From Myxococcales bacterium (lineage in GTDB: Bacteria; Myxococcota_A; Polyangia; Polyangiales; Polyangiaceae), in assembly GCA_016720545.1 (NCBI GenBank), contig JADKKK010000011.1, forward strand, positions 185,248 to 249,247: a DNA stretch of 64,000 bases, written 5' to 3'. Positions within the stretch are counted from its first letter, which is position 1; each line of letters starts with the position of its first letter. The translations under genes and the position numbers were made by a program. Positions 8,339-18,776 of this stretch are shown here, piece after piece. Below the pieces are notes generated by a model. That model had not been told where the DNA came from and made no database searches. It saw only the letters and a list, made by a program, of their open reading frames with translations.

Positions 8339-8411
8339 CAGGGGCTGAGGGGCTCGAACCCACGACCTGCGGATTTGGAATCCGCTGCTCTACCAGCTGA
8401 GCTAAACCCCT
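8339..8411 (-). tRNA. tRNA-Trp (CCA)
   Basis: 73 nt. Acceptor AGGGGTT pairs with AGCCCCT, with one T-G pair; the anticodon CCA is the complement of 8376-8378; the D-arm (AGCTCAGCTGGTAGAGC) and T-arm (GTGGGTTCGAGCCC) are normal. CCA is not encoded. It lies between rpmG and secE, as in many bacterial tuf-secE regions. Confidence 0.97.
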
Positions 8412-8517
8412 AGGGTCCTCGACGAGCGAGGAACTGTAACTCTTCTCCGACGGATGACCACCCCCAGCGGGGGGGATCGGCGGGGCCTGGCGCACCTCGA
8501 CGGCGCGACAGGCCCGG

Positions 8518-8670
8518 CTACTTGGTCTCCTTGTGGACCGTGTGACGCTTGCAGCTCGGGCAGAATTTCTTCTTCTCGAGCTGCCCGACCTGGTCTGGCC
8601 GACGCGTGGTGCGGTAGTTGCGCCCCTCGCACTCGGTGCAGACCAGGGAGACCTCGATACGATCACCCAT
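8518..8670 (-). CDS. rpmG: 50S ribosomal protein L33
   Basis: 50 residues, the normal size. It starts MGDRIEVSLVCTECEGRNY and ends in CPSCKRHTVHKETK. Both CxxC pairs (CTEC, CPSC) are present, so this is the zinc-binding (C+) form of L33. The gene lies between tuf and tRNA-Trp in the same direction; this rpmG-secE-nusG order is conserved. Confidence 0.95.
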   Translation of the reverse strand: MGDRIEVSLVCTECEGRNYRTTRRPDQVGQLEKKKFCPSCKRHTVHKETK

Positions 8671-8711
8671 GGTCTGCTCCCTCGGTCATGAGCGCGTCAG
8701 CGCCCGCACGA

Positions 8712-9902
<1,191 letters not shown>

Positions 9903-9987
9903 GGAAAGCTCCTGAAAACTCGCGAAGGGGCGCGGATGAAAGGGGAAGCGGTTTGCCGAACCTCGGCTCGAACCGGGGAGTTCGCCG

Positions 9988-10059
<72 letters not shown>

Positions 10060-10069
10060 AGTGTAGGAG

Positions 10070-10100
10070 ACCGAAACGAAGCGAAACGAAGCGAAACGAA
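10070..10100 (+). repeat. short tandem repeat between tRNA genes
   Basis: Three near-perfect copies of a 10-nt unit (ACGAAGCGAA-like) in the spacer between tRNA-Thr(GGT) and tRNA-Gly. No function is evident; it may simply be slippage in a transcribed spacer. Confidence 0.6.
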
Positions 10101-10127
10101 GAAGCTAGGACGAAGAGGGAGAGGCCG

Positions 10128-10200
10128 AGCGGGCGACCGGGTTCGAACCGGCGACAATCAGCTTGGAAGGCTGAAGCTCTACCAACTGAGCTACACCCGC
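10128..10200 (-). tRNA. tRNA-Gly (TCC)
   Basis: 73 nt. Acceptor GCGGGTG pairs with CGCCCGC (one T-G pair); anticodon loop CTTCCAA gives TCC; D-arm AGCTCAGTTGGTAGAGC and T-arm CCGGTTCGAACCCGG are normal. Confidence 0.97.
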
Positions 10201-10278
10201 GAGAGCGCGCCGGTGCGGACCGGCGAACGAAGCGAAGAGGACGGAGACGACGCTTTTGGAGAGAGCTTGGAGATATCG

Positions 10279-10360
<82 letters not shown>

Positions 10361-10412
10361 GAAACTGCACGAACGAGATTTCAAGGAAGCGGGGAGCGCC
10401 GAGGCTCGACCG

Positions 10413-10485
10413 AGCTAGCGAGGGGAGTTGAACCCCTAACCGCCGGTTTACAAAACCGGTGCTCTGCCAATTGAGCTACGCCAGC
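10413..10485 (-). tRNA. tRNA-Thr (TGT)
   Basis: 73 nt. Acceptor GCTGGCG pairs with CGCTAGC (one G-T pair); anticodon loop TTTGTAA gives TGT; T-arm AGGGGTTCAACTCCCCT. It is the promoter-proximal gene of the Thr-Tyr-Gly-Thr-tuf cluster, the same order as thrU-tyrU-glyT-thrT-tufB in E. coli. Confidence 0.97.
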
Positions 10486-10498
10486 GTTTGACGCGGCG

Positions 10499-10527
10499 TT
10501 GGTACCTCAGCTTCGGAGACGACGCAA
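10499..10527 (-). promoter_or_regulatory. candidate sigma-70 promoter of the tRNA-tuf operon
   Basis: On the minus strand TTGCGT (10522-10527) and TACCAA (10499-10504) are separated by 17 nt, and the -10 ends 13 nt before the first tRNA. The position is right for a stable-RNA promoter, but both hexamers are only partial matches in a GC-rich background. Confidence 0.35.
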
Positions 10528-10696
10528 GCCATCGGCGTGCGATCCCCCCCACCGGCGCTGCTGCGGCCTCGAGCGGGGCCCCGGGTGGGCTACCTGCCTT
10601 GTGGACGCACCTTCGCCGTGAAGGGATGCGCGACATACCGCGGGTCTCGGGTGGTGTCAAGCGTGGCGGGGTACGCTGACGCGGTCAGAAATCGGG

Positions 10697-11944
10697 CTAC
10701 TTGCCCTTTGGGAGCTTCAACGGGGGCACCGGCTTCCCTTGGGCCCGAGCGAGCGCGCGCTCGCGCATCATCTCGAGGGTGCGCTCGACCTCGGCCTCCG
10801 TGTAGGGCAGCTTCGCGAGCTGGGCCTTCTCTTCGTCGAGCGAGCGCTGCATTTGCTCTTTGGCTTCGCGGGCGCGGGTGACCCACACCGACTCGTCGTC
10901 CGACTTCTTCGCGAAGTCGATCGTGCGGGTCATCATTTCCATGCCCTTCTCGACGAGCGCCCGGTAGCGCACGTGCATGATCGCGTAGAAGAGGTTGCGG
11001 TCGCTCTCCGACTTCGCGCGATCCGGCGGCACCGCCATGAGCTCGCGGTGCAGGGTGCGGTACATCTCGCCGACGCGAACGCCGCTCATCTTCGCCCATG
11101 TGGGATCGACGCTGCGGATGGCGTCGGCGTAGGCGCTCTGGGCGTCGAGAAGGCCCTGGCACCGCATTTCCATCTTCACGAGGAAGTCGTCGGTCACGGG
11201 CTGCAGGGCGATCTTCTCCGAGCGCACGCGCCGCACCTCGGCGAGCGCGAAGCGCAGCTGGGCGGCCGGCACGGGCAGCCGACCCGAGGCGCCATAGTGG
11301 AGCGACTCCATGAGCTCGAGCCCCTCGTTCACGTCGCGGAGCGCGGCCACGTCGTCGCCCGTCTGCACCTTACGCAGCGCCCGGGCGCCTAGGCCCAACA
11401 TGCGGTCGACGTCGTGCTCGCCGGGGCGCGCGGACGCGAGGATCGTGTCGCCGAGCTCGCCGAGCGCCTTCCAGTCGTCGAGGTACGCGTCGAGCGACAC
11501 CTCGCGCATGCGCGCGCCGCGAACGTGCGTGTCGGCGGGGAAGGCCGCGACGAGGCGGCGGTAGGTGGCGCGCGCGCGCTCGAGCTCGCCCAGTCCCTCG
11601 TAGGCGGCGCCGAGCGAGGCCATCCAGGCCGGCGCGTCCTTCGCGGTCGGCTCCGCGCCCACCAGCGCCTCGTACGCGTCCGCCGCCTCCCGCCAGCGCT
11701 GCGCCAGGAGGGCGCGCTCCCCCCGCTCGGCGAGCTCCCGCACCGAGCCCTCCACCTTGGGCGAGAAGATCTGGTGCTGCGCCGCCTCCTTCCGAGGGGG
11801 CCCGAGCTCCGGCGGGCGCGCGCCCGAGGGCGGCTCGGCGCAGCCGCTCGCGGCGACGAGGACGAGGGCGAGGCCGGCGTAGAACCCGAGCTCGCGCGCG
11901 GGGCGGGGCGAGGAACGGGCGCAGAGGCGGGGATCGAGGGTCAA
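10697..11944 (-). CDS. TPR-like lipoprotein, unknown function
   Basis: 415 residues. Lipoprotein signal peptide with lipobox AASGC near residue 35, followed by a Pro-rich linker. Residues ~70-180 contain TPR-type helical hairpins (RWREAADAYEALVGAEPTAKDAPAW and LGELERARATYRRLVAAFP, in outline). The rest is helical and charged (LHRELMAVPPDRAKSESDRNLFY; many Arg/Glu), ending in a basic KLPKGK. It is probably a periplasmic or outer-membrane-anchored protein. No enzymatic motif is visible. It is divergent from the kinase at 12227, with 282 bp between them. Confidence 0.7.
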   Translation of the reverse strand: MTLDPRLCARSSPRPARELGFYAGLALVLVAASGCAEPPSGARPPELGPPRKEAAQHQIFSPKVEGSVRELAERGERALLAQRWREAADAYEALVGAEPTAKDAPAWMASLGAAYEGLGELERARATYRRLVAAFPADTHVRGARMREVSLDAYLDDWKALGELGDTILASARPGEHDVDRMLGLGARALRKVQTGDDVAALRDVNEGLELMESLHYGASGRLPVPAAQLRFALAEVRRVRSEKIALQPVTDDFLVKMEMRCQGLLDAQSAYADAIRSVDPTWAKMSGVRVGEMYRTLHRELMAVPPDRAKSESDRNLFYAIMHVRYRALVEKGMEMMTRTIDFAKKSDDESVWVTRAREAKEQMQRSLDEEKAQLAKLPYTEAEVERTLEMMRERALARAQGKPVPPLKLPKGK

Positions 11945-12135
11945 GGGGGCTCCGATTCTTCGGGGGCTAGGGTGGCCGGTCCGGGCTCGGACGCCGCCCG
12001 CAGCGCCAGGTTCCCGGGCGGCACTTCTTTGGCGGCCTCGGGGGCGCCACTGCGCCGTGCGAGGAAGGGTGGCACGCCAGGTGGGGCCGCGCTATGGAGA
12101 CCCTCGCGGGGGGCCGCCCGGCTCGACCCTCGCGT

Positions 12136-12164
12136 TTGACCGCCGAGAGGCGCCGGACTACCCT
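12136..12164 (+). promoter_or_regulatory. candidate sigma-70 promoter for the kinase module
   Basis: TTGACC (12136-12141), a 17-nt spacer, then TACCCT (12159-12164), about 62 bp before the kinase ATG. The -35 is a good match and the -10 is weak. It is the best such pair in the divergent spacer. Confidence 0.35.
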
Positions 12165-12226
12165 TTGACTAGCTGTTTTTGTCGTCACTTCGCGTGTAGC
12201 GTTCCCGCCTCGTCTGCCGAGGAGAC

Positions 12227-14410
12227 ATGTCTCGCTCTTCCCTCCCTGCCGCCATCGCCGCACCCGCCTGGCTCGCTCCGTCGAGTGAGCCCGTGGCTGC
12301 GTCGCCGATGAGTCCCACCGGCGCGCCCATCGACGCCGCGTCGTCCGGGGCGCTTCCGCCGGCCTCGATGGCTCCGGAGTCGACGGCCGCGACGGCCGAC
12401 CCCGCAGACGGAATGCCCAAGCGCTTCGGCAAGTACACGCTGCTGCGCAAGCTCGCGCAGGGTGGCATGGCGGAGCTCTTCCTCGCCATCCAGCGCAGCG
12501 TCGCGGGCTTCGAGAAGCTCATCGTCATCAAGCGCATCTTGCCCGCCGTGAGCCAAGACACGGCGTTCATCGAGATGCTCCTGCACGAGGCGCGCGTCGC
12601 GGCGACGCTCTCCCATCCGAACGTGTGCCAGACGTTCGACGTAGGCCAGGTCGACGGCAGCTACTTCATCGCGATGGAGCACGTCCACGGCGAGGACCTG
12701 CGCTCGATCGTGCGGCAGATGAAGAAGCGCGACGTCAACGAGTTCCCCGTCGAGCACGCGCTCGCCATCATTTTGGGCATGTGCGCCGGGCTCGCCTACG
12801 CGCACGAGCACCACGACATGAACGGGCAGCCGCTCCACATCGTGCACCGCGACGTGTCGCCTCAGAACGTCGTCGTCACGTTCGGGGGCGACGTGAAGAT
12901 CGTCGACTTCGGTATCGCGAAGAGCGACAAGCGCTTCGCCGAGCACACGAAGAGCGGGAAGCTGAAGGGCAAGGTCCCTTACATGTCGCCCGAGCAGGCC
13001 CGCGGCGAGGCGGTCGACGCCCGCACCGACATCTTCGCCACCGGGATCATGCTGTTCGAGCTGACGACCGGGAAGCGCCTCTTCAAGGGTGGCAGCGAGT
13101 TCGAGACGCTCAAGCTCATCTGCGACGAGGAGTACCCGCTGCCATCGCAGGTGCGCTCCGACTACCCGAAGGACCTCGAGGCGATCGTGATGCGCGCGCT
13201 CGCCAAGAACAAGGACGAGCGGTACCCGAGCGCGCGGGCCATGCAGCGCGACCTCGAGGAGTTCGTGCGGCGCCACCGCGTGGGCGTGAGCAGCCTCGCG
13301 CTCCACGGCTTCATGCAGAGCCTCTTCGAGGACAAGCTCGCGGCGCAAAAGGAGGCGCTCTCGCAGGGCAAGCAGCTCGCGGACATCATCGACTCGCAGC
13401 ACGCGCACGCATCGATGAGGCCACCCGAGTCCACGATGGAGTTCGACGCGTTCACGAACGGCGCGCGCCTGGTCACGCCGAGCATGCCGGCGGCGGCGCA
13501 CACGGTCACGGACGCCGTCGCCCACGGCCGCGGCGCGCGGGGCCCGTGGTTCGCCGTGGGCGTCGGGGCGGCCGTGCTGCTCGCGATCGGCGCGGGGGTG
13601 CTCGGTGGCCTGCGCGCGCGACACGCCGACGAGGCCCTCGCGAGCGCCGCGGTCCCCGCCCGGCCGCCGGCGCGAGGCACGCTCGTGGTGACGAGCGATC
13701 CGCCGGGGGCTTCCATCTGGCTGAACGGCGACCTGCGGACCGAGACCACTCCCGCCTCGCTCGAGCTGCCGCGCGGCGTAGAGCTCGACGTCAAGCTGTC
13801 GATGGCCGACCACGAGCAGTCGCGGCACAAGGTCACCCTCACCGACGGCCTGCCCACCCAAGAGGTGCGCGCGCAGCTGAGGCGCGGCTCCGTGGTGCTG
13901 AACGTGGTGCTCTCCCCCCCCGCGGCCGACGCCACGTTCACGATCGACGGCAAGCTGGCCGCCGGTCCGGAGGTCGCCGATCTCTCGTCCGGGGTGGAGC
14001 ACACCGTCACGGTCTCCGCGCCCGGCTTCGTCGACAAGTCGGTCACGTTCACCGGTGGCCCGCTCGAGAAGAAGCGCCTCGACGTCGCCCTCGAGCGGAG
14101 CCCCACGGCCGTCGCCTCGCACGACCGCCGCCCAGCGCCGAGCGCGAGCGCGAGCGCGCACACCGCAGCCTCCGCCGCGACGCCGCCCCCTGCCGCGGCG
14201 GGTGGCGTGGGCAAGCTGAACGTGGGCGCGAGCGGCGGCTGGTGCAACGTCACGGTCGACGGCAAGCCCCGCGGCGCCACGCCCGCCGCCGGAATCGAGC
14301 TGCCCGCCGGAACCCACAAGATCACGTGCACCACCGCCGAGGGCAAGGCGCTCTCGGCGACGGTGCAGGTGCCCGCCGACGGTGTCGCGCGCTACAAGTT
14401 TTCCCTTTAA
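12227..14410 (+). CDS. transmembrane Ser/Thr protein kinase with PEGA-like domains
   Basis: 727 residues; ATG preceded by GAGGAGAC. Residues 1-65 are Ala/Pro/Ser-rich. The kinase domain spans about 70-345: P-loop LAQGGMAELF, Lys in VIKRI, catalytic loop HRDVSPQN, DFG, activation segment ending YMSPEQARG; all key residues are present. A transmembrane helix (WFAVGVGAAVLLAIGAGVLGG) lies near residue 445. The outer part has PEGA-type repeats (GTLVVTSDPPGASIWLNG; last unit GKLNVGASGGWCNVTVDGKP). It phosphorylates Ser/Thr on unknown cytoplasmic targets and probably senses through the PEGA-like domains. It starts a four-gene rightward cluster. Confidence 0.93.
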   Translation: MSRSSLPAAIAAPAWLAPSSEPVAASPMSPTGAPIDAASSGALPPASMAPESTAATADPADGMPKRFGKYTLLRKLAQGGMAELFLAIQRSVAGFEKLIVIKRILPAVSQDTAFIEMLLHEARVAATLSHPNVCQTFDVGQVDGSYFIAMEHVHGEDLRSIVRQMKKRDVNEFPVEHALAIILGMCAGLAYAHEHHDMNGQPLHIVHRDVSPQNVVVTFGGDVKIVDFGIAKSDKRFAEHTKSGKLKGKVPYMSPEQARGEAVDARTDIFATGIMLFELTTGKRLFKGGSEFETLKLICDEEYPLPSQVRSDYPKDLEAIVMRALAKNKDERYPSARAMQRDLEEFVRRHRVGVSSLALHGFMQSLFEDKLAAQKEALSQGKQLADIIDSQHAHASMRPPESTMEFDAFTNGARLVTPSMPAAAHTVTDAVAHGRGARGPWFAVGVGAAVLLAIGAGVLGGLRARHADEALASAAVPARPPARGTLVVTSDPPGASIWLNGDLRTETTPASLELPRGVELDVKLSMADHEQSRHKVTLTDGLPTQEVRAQLRRGSVVLNVVLSPPAADATFTIDGKLAAGPEVADLSSGVEHTVTVSAPGFVDKSVTFTGGPLEKKRLDVALERSPTAVASHDRRPAPSASASAHTAASAATPPPAAAGGVGKLNVGASGGWCNVTVDGKPRGATPAAGIELPAGTHKITCTTAEGKALSATVQVPADGVARYKFSL

Positions 14411-14531
14411 AATCAAGCACTTGTGCCGCCAACTGGTTCGGCTCGTCGGGTGACGGGCGGCGCGCCCGGTGTCCGCACGCCTCACTGGAAGTCCTTGGGC
14501 CCGGGCCCCCACCGCGTGGTACGATCCTCCG

Positions 14532-15407
14532 ATGCGGTGGGTGCGGTGGGTGTCGTGCTCGGGGATCGCTACGGCGTGGCTCACGCTGGGCTCGATCGCG
14601 TTCGCAGCGCCACCCTCGAAGGAGCAGTGCATCAACGCCTACCAGGGCGCGCAGGTCGACATGAAGCAGAGCGCGCTCGGCGCAGCGCGCGAGAAGCTCG
14701 GCGTGTGCCTCAGCGACGGCTGCCCGCGCACGCTCCAGGCCGACTGCGCCGGATGGCTGAAGGAGGTCGACGCGCGACGCCCCTCCATCGTGCTGTCGTT
14801 CAAGGGCCGCGACGGCACCGACCAGACGCGGGTGCCCGCGACGATCGACGGCAGGCCTTCGGGCGCCCGCACCGACGGTCGCGCCTTCGACCTCGATCCG
14901 GGCGAGCACACGTTCGTGTTCCAACCTCCGGGGGAGCCCCCCGTCACGGTCAAGCAGATCGTACGCGAAGGCGAGAAGTCGCAACGCGTGGCCGCGATCT
15001 CGACGCTCGCGCGCACGTCCGCGCCGGCGACCCCGGCGCCGCGAGACCCGGGCCGAGAGGCACCGCACACGGCGACCAGCGTCGAGCGTCCGGTGCCATG
15101 GACCGTGTACGCGCTCGGCGGCCTGGGCCTCGTGGGCGCCGGCGCCTTCGTCGGCTTCGGGGTCTCGGGCGCGAGCGGCAAATCGGGCCTCGAGGCCTGC
15201 AAGCCGAGCTGCCTCGACAGCGACGTGTCGAGCGTGCGCACGCGCTTCATCGTCGCGGACGTCTCGCTCGCGGTGGGGGTGCTCGCGCTGGCCGGCGCGC
15301 TCACCCTCTACCTCACGCGCCCGGAGATCACGCGCCCGGGGCGCGCGGCGGTCACGCGCGACACGCGGCCCTCTTGGCTCGAAAGCGCGGTGCGCGGTGA
15401 GTTCTGA
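14532..15407 (+). CDS. PEGA-like membrane protein of the kinase cluster
   Basis: 291 residues. ATG at 14532 begins a clear signal peptide (WVSCSGIATAWLTLGSIAFA). It contains two Cys-bearing helices (QCINAYQGAQ, LGVCLSDGCP), a beta domain resembling PEGA (IVLSFKGRDG through DLDPGEHTFVFQPPG), then two hydrophobic segments (VYALGGLGLVGAGAFVGFGV and LAVGVLALAGALTLYL). This architecture is frequent beside kinases in Polyangia, where it is thought to be an envelope partner. Its stop overlaps the next kinase start by 11 nt, implying coupled translation. Confidence 0.7.
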   Translation: MRWVRWVSCSGIATAWLTLGSIAFAAPPSKEQCINAYQGAQVDMKQSALGAAREKLGVCLSDGCPRTLQADCAGWLKEVDARRPSIVLSFKGRDGTDQTRVPATIDGRPSGARTDGRAFDLDPGEHTFVFQPPGEPPVTVKQIVREGEKSQRVAAISTLARTSAPATPAPRDPGREAPHTATSVERPVPWTVYALGGLGLVGAGAFVGFGVSGASGKSGLEACKPSCLDSDVSSVRTRFIVADVSLAVGVLALAGALTLYLTRPEITRPGRAAVTRDTRPSWLESAVRGEF

Positions 15408-17004
15408 GGGCAGCGGTTCGTCCCGCTCGGCGCGCGGCGCCGTGCCCGCGGCGTACCCCCCACCGCGGCCCTCGCTCTCCGACGCGAGCGGCTCGATCCG
15501 CATCGGTCGCTACGAGCTCCACGGGGTGCTCGCCGCCGGCGGCATGGCCACGGTGCACTTCGCGCGTCTCGTCGGCGAGGCGGGGTTCTCGCGCACCGTC
15601 GCGGTGAAGCGCCTCCACCCGAACTTTGCGCAGGAGCAAGAGTTCGTCGCGATGCTGCTCGACGAGGCCCGCCTCGTCGCGCGCATTCGGCACCCGAACG
15701 TCGTGCCGATGCTCGACGTCGTGCGCGAGCCGAACGAGCTCTTCCTCGTCATGGAGTACGTCCACGGCGAGTCGATGAGCCGGCTCATCGGCGCGACCCG
15801 CCGCGCCGGTCAAGAGGTCCCGCTCGCCATCTGCTCGGCGATGGTGATCGACGCGCTGAACGGCCTGCACGCGGCGCACGAGGCCCGCAACGAGCGGGGT
15901 GAGCCGCTCGGCATCGTGCACCGCGACGTCTCGCCCCAGAACGTGATCGTGGGCGTCGACGGCGCGACCCGCGTGCTCGATTTCGGGGTCGCGAAGGCGA
16001 GTGGAAGACTGCAATCTACACAGAACGACGAGCTCAAAGGGAAGCTCGCGTACATGTCACCGCAGCAGATCATGGCGGAGGCGGTCGATCGGCGCGCCGA
16101 CGTGTGGGCCGCGTCGGTTTGCCTGTGGGAGGCCCTCACCGGCATGCGCCTCTTCCGCGCGGAGGTGCAGGCGACCATCGCGCTGAAGGTGCTGAACGAC
16201 CCGATCCCGCCCCCGAGCGCCTACCGGCCGGAGTGCACGCCCGCGCTCGACGCCGTCGTGCTCCGCGGGCTCTCCCGAGACCTCTCGCAGCGCTACGCGA
16301 CGGCGCGCGACATGGCCGTCGCGCTGGAGCGCGCGCAGCAGCCCGCGACGCCGCGCATCGTGGGCGAGTGGGTCCAAGAGCTCGGGGGCGAGCCACTCCT
16401 GTCGCGCGCCTCGCGCATCGAAGAAATCGAGAGCAGCTCGGGTCTGCCGAGCACGTCGACGCTCCTCGCCACGTCGGCCGAGACGGCGGCGGCCGCCCAA
16501 CCCCGCGCGCCCTACCCCTCCATTTCCCAGTCGCAGTTCGAGGTCCCTGCATCGGCGACCCAGGCCCGGTTGAGCCTCGCGCGCGACCAGGCGGAGCAGG
16601 CGCGCCAGGGGCGCGGGCGGGCGGGCCTCATCGCCCTGGCGGTGATGATCGCCGGCGGGCTCGTCGCCGGCGCGGTGTTCGTGACCCGCGCGCCCTCGAC
16701 GACGCGCGGGCCCGCGGCTGGCGCGCCCGGTTCGGCCTTGCCCGCGATGACCGCGGCGCCCCCCAACACCGCCGCCGTCGCGGCCAACTCCACGCCCTCG
16801 GCGTCCGCGAGCGCGCCGACCGCGCCGACCGCGCCGACCGCGTCCACCACGCCCGCCGCGAAGGCGGCCCCCACGCCCGCGCGCGCCGCCCCACCCCGCC
16901 CGACCGCCAAGCCCACGGCGACCGCCACCCCCGCGCAGAATCGCTGCGATCCCCCCTTCACGATCGTCGACGGCATCAAGAAGCCGAAACCCGAGTGCCT
17001 CTGA
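15397..17004 (+). CDS. transmembrane Ser/Thr protein kinase
   Basis: 535 residues from GTG at 15397, inside the end of the preceding gene. The kinase domain spans about 36-300: VLAAGGMATV P-loop, Lys in VAVKRL, HRDVSPQN catalytic loop, DFG, YMSPQQ (Gln in place of the usual Glu of the APE-like motif). A transmembrane helix (GLIALAVMIAGGLVAGAVFV) is near residue 415, followed by an Ala/Pro/Thr-rich external tail with triplicated APT units and a short Cys-containing end (NRCDPPFTIVDGIKKPKPECL in outline). The external part is too short for a ligand domain. It overlaps the following lipoprotein gene by 1 nt. Confidence 0.92.
   Translation: MSSEGSGSSRSARGAVPAAYPPPRPSLSDASGSIRIGRYELHGVLAAGGMATVHFARLVGEAGFSRTVAVKRLHPNFAQEQEFVAMLLDEARLVARIRHPNVVPMLDVVREPNELFLVMEYVHGESMSRLIGATRRAGQEVPLAICSAMVIDALNGLHAAHEARNERGEPLGIVHRDVSPQNVIVGVDGATRVLDFGVAKASGRLQSTQNDELKGKLAYMSPQQIMAEAVDRRADVWAASVCLWEALTGMRLFRAEVQATIALKVLNDPIPPPSAYRPECTPALDAVVLRGLSRDLSQRYATARDMAVALERAQQPATPRIVGEWVQELGGEPLLSRASRIEEIESSSGLPSTSTLLATSAETAAAAQPRAPYPSISQSQFEVPASATQARLSLARDQAEQARQGRGRAGLIALAVMIAGGLVAGAVFVTRAPSTTRGPAAGAPGSALPAMTAAPPNTAAVAANSTPSASASAPTAPTAPTASTTPAAKAAPTPARAAPPRPTAKPTATATPAQNRCDPPFTIVDGIKKPKPECL
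16806..16848 (+). repeat. short tandem repeat inside the kinase tail
   Basis: Several near-perfect copies of a 9-nt unit (GCGCCGACC) encoding repeated Ala-Pro-Thr in the low-complexity tail. This is a coding repeat with likely slippage origin. Confidence 0.6.
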
Positions 17005-18140
17005 TGCGACTGGGGCGACGAGCGCTCGCGGCGGCTGGGGCGCTGGGCATCGCCGCCTCGTGCACTCTGCTGAACCCGCTCGACGGGTACTCGGGAGGGA
17101 CGGTCGACGCGACCCCCGCGGGGCCCGAGGCCGCTCCCGACACGAGCGCGCCGCCTCCCCCGCCCGTCGAGGCCGCGGTCGATGCCCCACCGACCTGCGA
17201 CCCGCTGCTCCCTCCGAGCCGGCCCCCGCCGGGCGATCCGACCTCGTCGGCGTTCCTCCTCGCGGGCGACACCCTCGAGTACGGGCGCGCGGGCGAAGGC
17301 TACGATCTCGACGGCCTCTGCACTTGCCCCGGCGCCACCGCCTGCACCCTCGCGGTGAACCCGTCGCCCGCGTGCGACGGCCCGCGCGGCGTCGACAACG
17401 TGCTCGGTCCGCTCCTCACGTCGACCCTCGCCCTCTTCCCAGGCCGCGGCGAGTACACCGGCACCGACTACATCAAGGCGGGCAGCCAGAACATCCTCGT
17501 GCAGCTGCAGGGCTACAACGGCACCGACAACGACGACGCGGTGCATGTCGGCGTCATCGCCTCGCCCGGCATTCTCGGGCGCACCGACGCGGGCCCGAGC
17601 CCCCTCCCGAAGCTCGACGGCACGGACACCTGGCAGGTCGAAGACGACTCCGTCGTGGGCACCTCGCAGACCTTCCCGTTCGAGACGCGCATAGACGACC
17701 GCGCGGCGTACGTGCGCGACGGCGTGCTCGTCGCGACGCTCGACATCGACCTCCGCGTCGGCCTGTTCCGAGCACGAGCGAAGGAGGCGAAGCTCGTCGG
17801 GAGGCTCGTGCGCGAGGGCCCGCTCCTGCGCCTCCGGGACGCCATCCTCTCGGGGCGCGTGCTGGCCGCCGATCTGCTCACCGGCCTCGAGGTGCTGCGC
17901 TCGCCGATCAGCCTCCAGCCGCTCTGCCGGCAGGAGCCGCTCTATCTGGAGGCGAAGCGACGTGTCTGCGCGGTGATGGATCTGCCCGGAACCCGCGCCG
18001 ACGACGGCCGCGCGGTGCCGTGCCGCGCGATCTCGCTGGCGCTGCGGTTCTCCGCGGTCATGGCGCTGGCGGGCCCTGTCGTCTCCGCCGCGGAGCCGAG
18101 GCCCTGCGGGACGGACTGGTTCGACGATTGCCCCCAGTGA
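17004..18140 (+). CDS. lipoprotein of the kinase cluster, unknown function
   Basis: 378 residues; ATG at 17004 overlaps the kinase stop as TGATG. Lipoprotein signal with lipobox IAASC near residue 21. A Pro/Ala-rich linker is followed by a domain with paired cysteines (LCTCPGATAC, PSPAC, PLCRQ, RRVCAV, VPCRA, PRPCGTDWFDDC), suggesting disulfides and export. The layout LLAGDTLEYG ... YIKAGSQNILVQLQGYNGTDNDD ... VGVIASPGI looks like a beta-rich secreted domain. No family is recognised. Coupling to the kinase suggests it could act in the same envelope signalling path. Confidence 0.7.
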   Translation: MRLGRRALAAAGALGIAASCTLLNPLDGYSGGTVDATPAGPEAAPDTSAPPPPPVEAAVDAPPTCDPLLPPSRPPPGDPTSSAFLLAGDTLEYGRAGEGYDLDGLCTCPGATACTLAVNPSPACDGPRGVDNVLGPLLTSTLALFPGRGEYTGTDYIKAGSQNILVQLQGYNGTDNDDAVHVGVIASPGILGRTDAGPSPLPKLDGTDTWQVEDDSVVGTSQTFPFETRIDDRAAYVRDGVLVATLDIDLRVGLFRARAKEAKLVGRLVREGPLLRLRDAILSGRVLAADLLTGLEVLRSPISLQPLCRQEPLYLEAKRRVCAVMDLPGTRADDGRAVPCRAISLALRFSAVMALAGPVVSAAEPRPCGTDWFDDCPQ

Positions 18141-18167
18141 CACGAACCGAAGACGAGGCGCGTCGCT

Positions 18168-18776
18168 CTAGTTACGTGTATACCGCATACGATGCACGGG
18201 CAGTCCGTCGGCGATCGCGCGGTGCTCCCGCGGGCTCCGCGCGTCGTAGGGGTTCTCCGCGAGCCAGGGCGAGCCGGCCACGTCGCCCGCCGGGCTGAAG
18301 GCGCCGTGCGCGGTGATCGCGGCCGCGTAGGCGACCGCGCGCTCTTCCACGTCGGTCTGCACGAAGAGCTCGCCCCCGGGCGCGAGGAGGCGGGCCACCT
18401 GATCGAGGAACACGTCGCCCATCACGAGGCGCTTCTCGTGGCGTTTTTTCCACCAGGGGTCGGGGAAGTGCATGAACACTCGGCGCACGCCGCCCGTCGG
18501 CGCGAGCCGTGGGAGGGCGAGCTTCGCGTCCTCCGCGAAGACCCGGCAGCGCGCCCCGAGGCCCTGCTTCGCGAGGCGCTGGTCGACGATCGTCGCCCAC
18601 TTGCGGCGCACCTCGAGGCCGACGAGCCCCGCCGTCGGCGCGGCGATCGCGCGCTCGAAGAGAAACCCGCCGCGACCGGGACCGATCTCGAGCTCGAGCG
18701 GCTCCCCAGCCACGAGGCCCCGTAGAGGCACCGCTTCGCCCTCGGGGAGCCTCGGACATTCGGCGTAGGGGTTCAT
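18168..18776 (-). CDS. trmB: tRNA (guanine-N7-)-methyltransferase
   Basis: 202 residues. It methylates G46 of tRNAs with S-adenosylmethionine. SAM loop LEIGPGRGGF; the family hallmark HFPDPWWKKRHEKRLV is present, as is FVQTDVEERA. ATG at 18776 is chosen over an ATG at 18809 because GGGAGG lies 6 nt upstream and the conserved sequence follows. The start overlaps the stop of a 22-codon leader ORF as ATGA. Confidence 0.93.
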   Translation of the reverse strand: MNPYAECPRLPEGEAVPLRGLVAGEPLELEIGPGRGGFLFERAIAAPTAGLVGLEVRRKWATIVDQRLAKQGLGARCRVFAEDAKLALPRLAPTGGVRRVFMHFPDPWWKKRHEKRLVMGDVFLDQVARLLAPGGELFVQTDVEERAVAYAAAITAHGAFSPAGDVAGSPWLAENPYDARSPREHRAIADGLPVHRMRYTRN

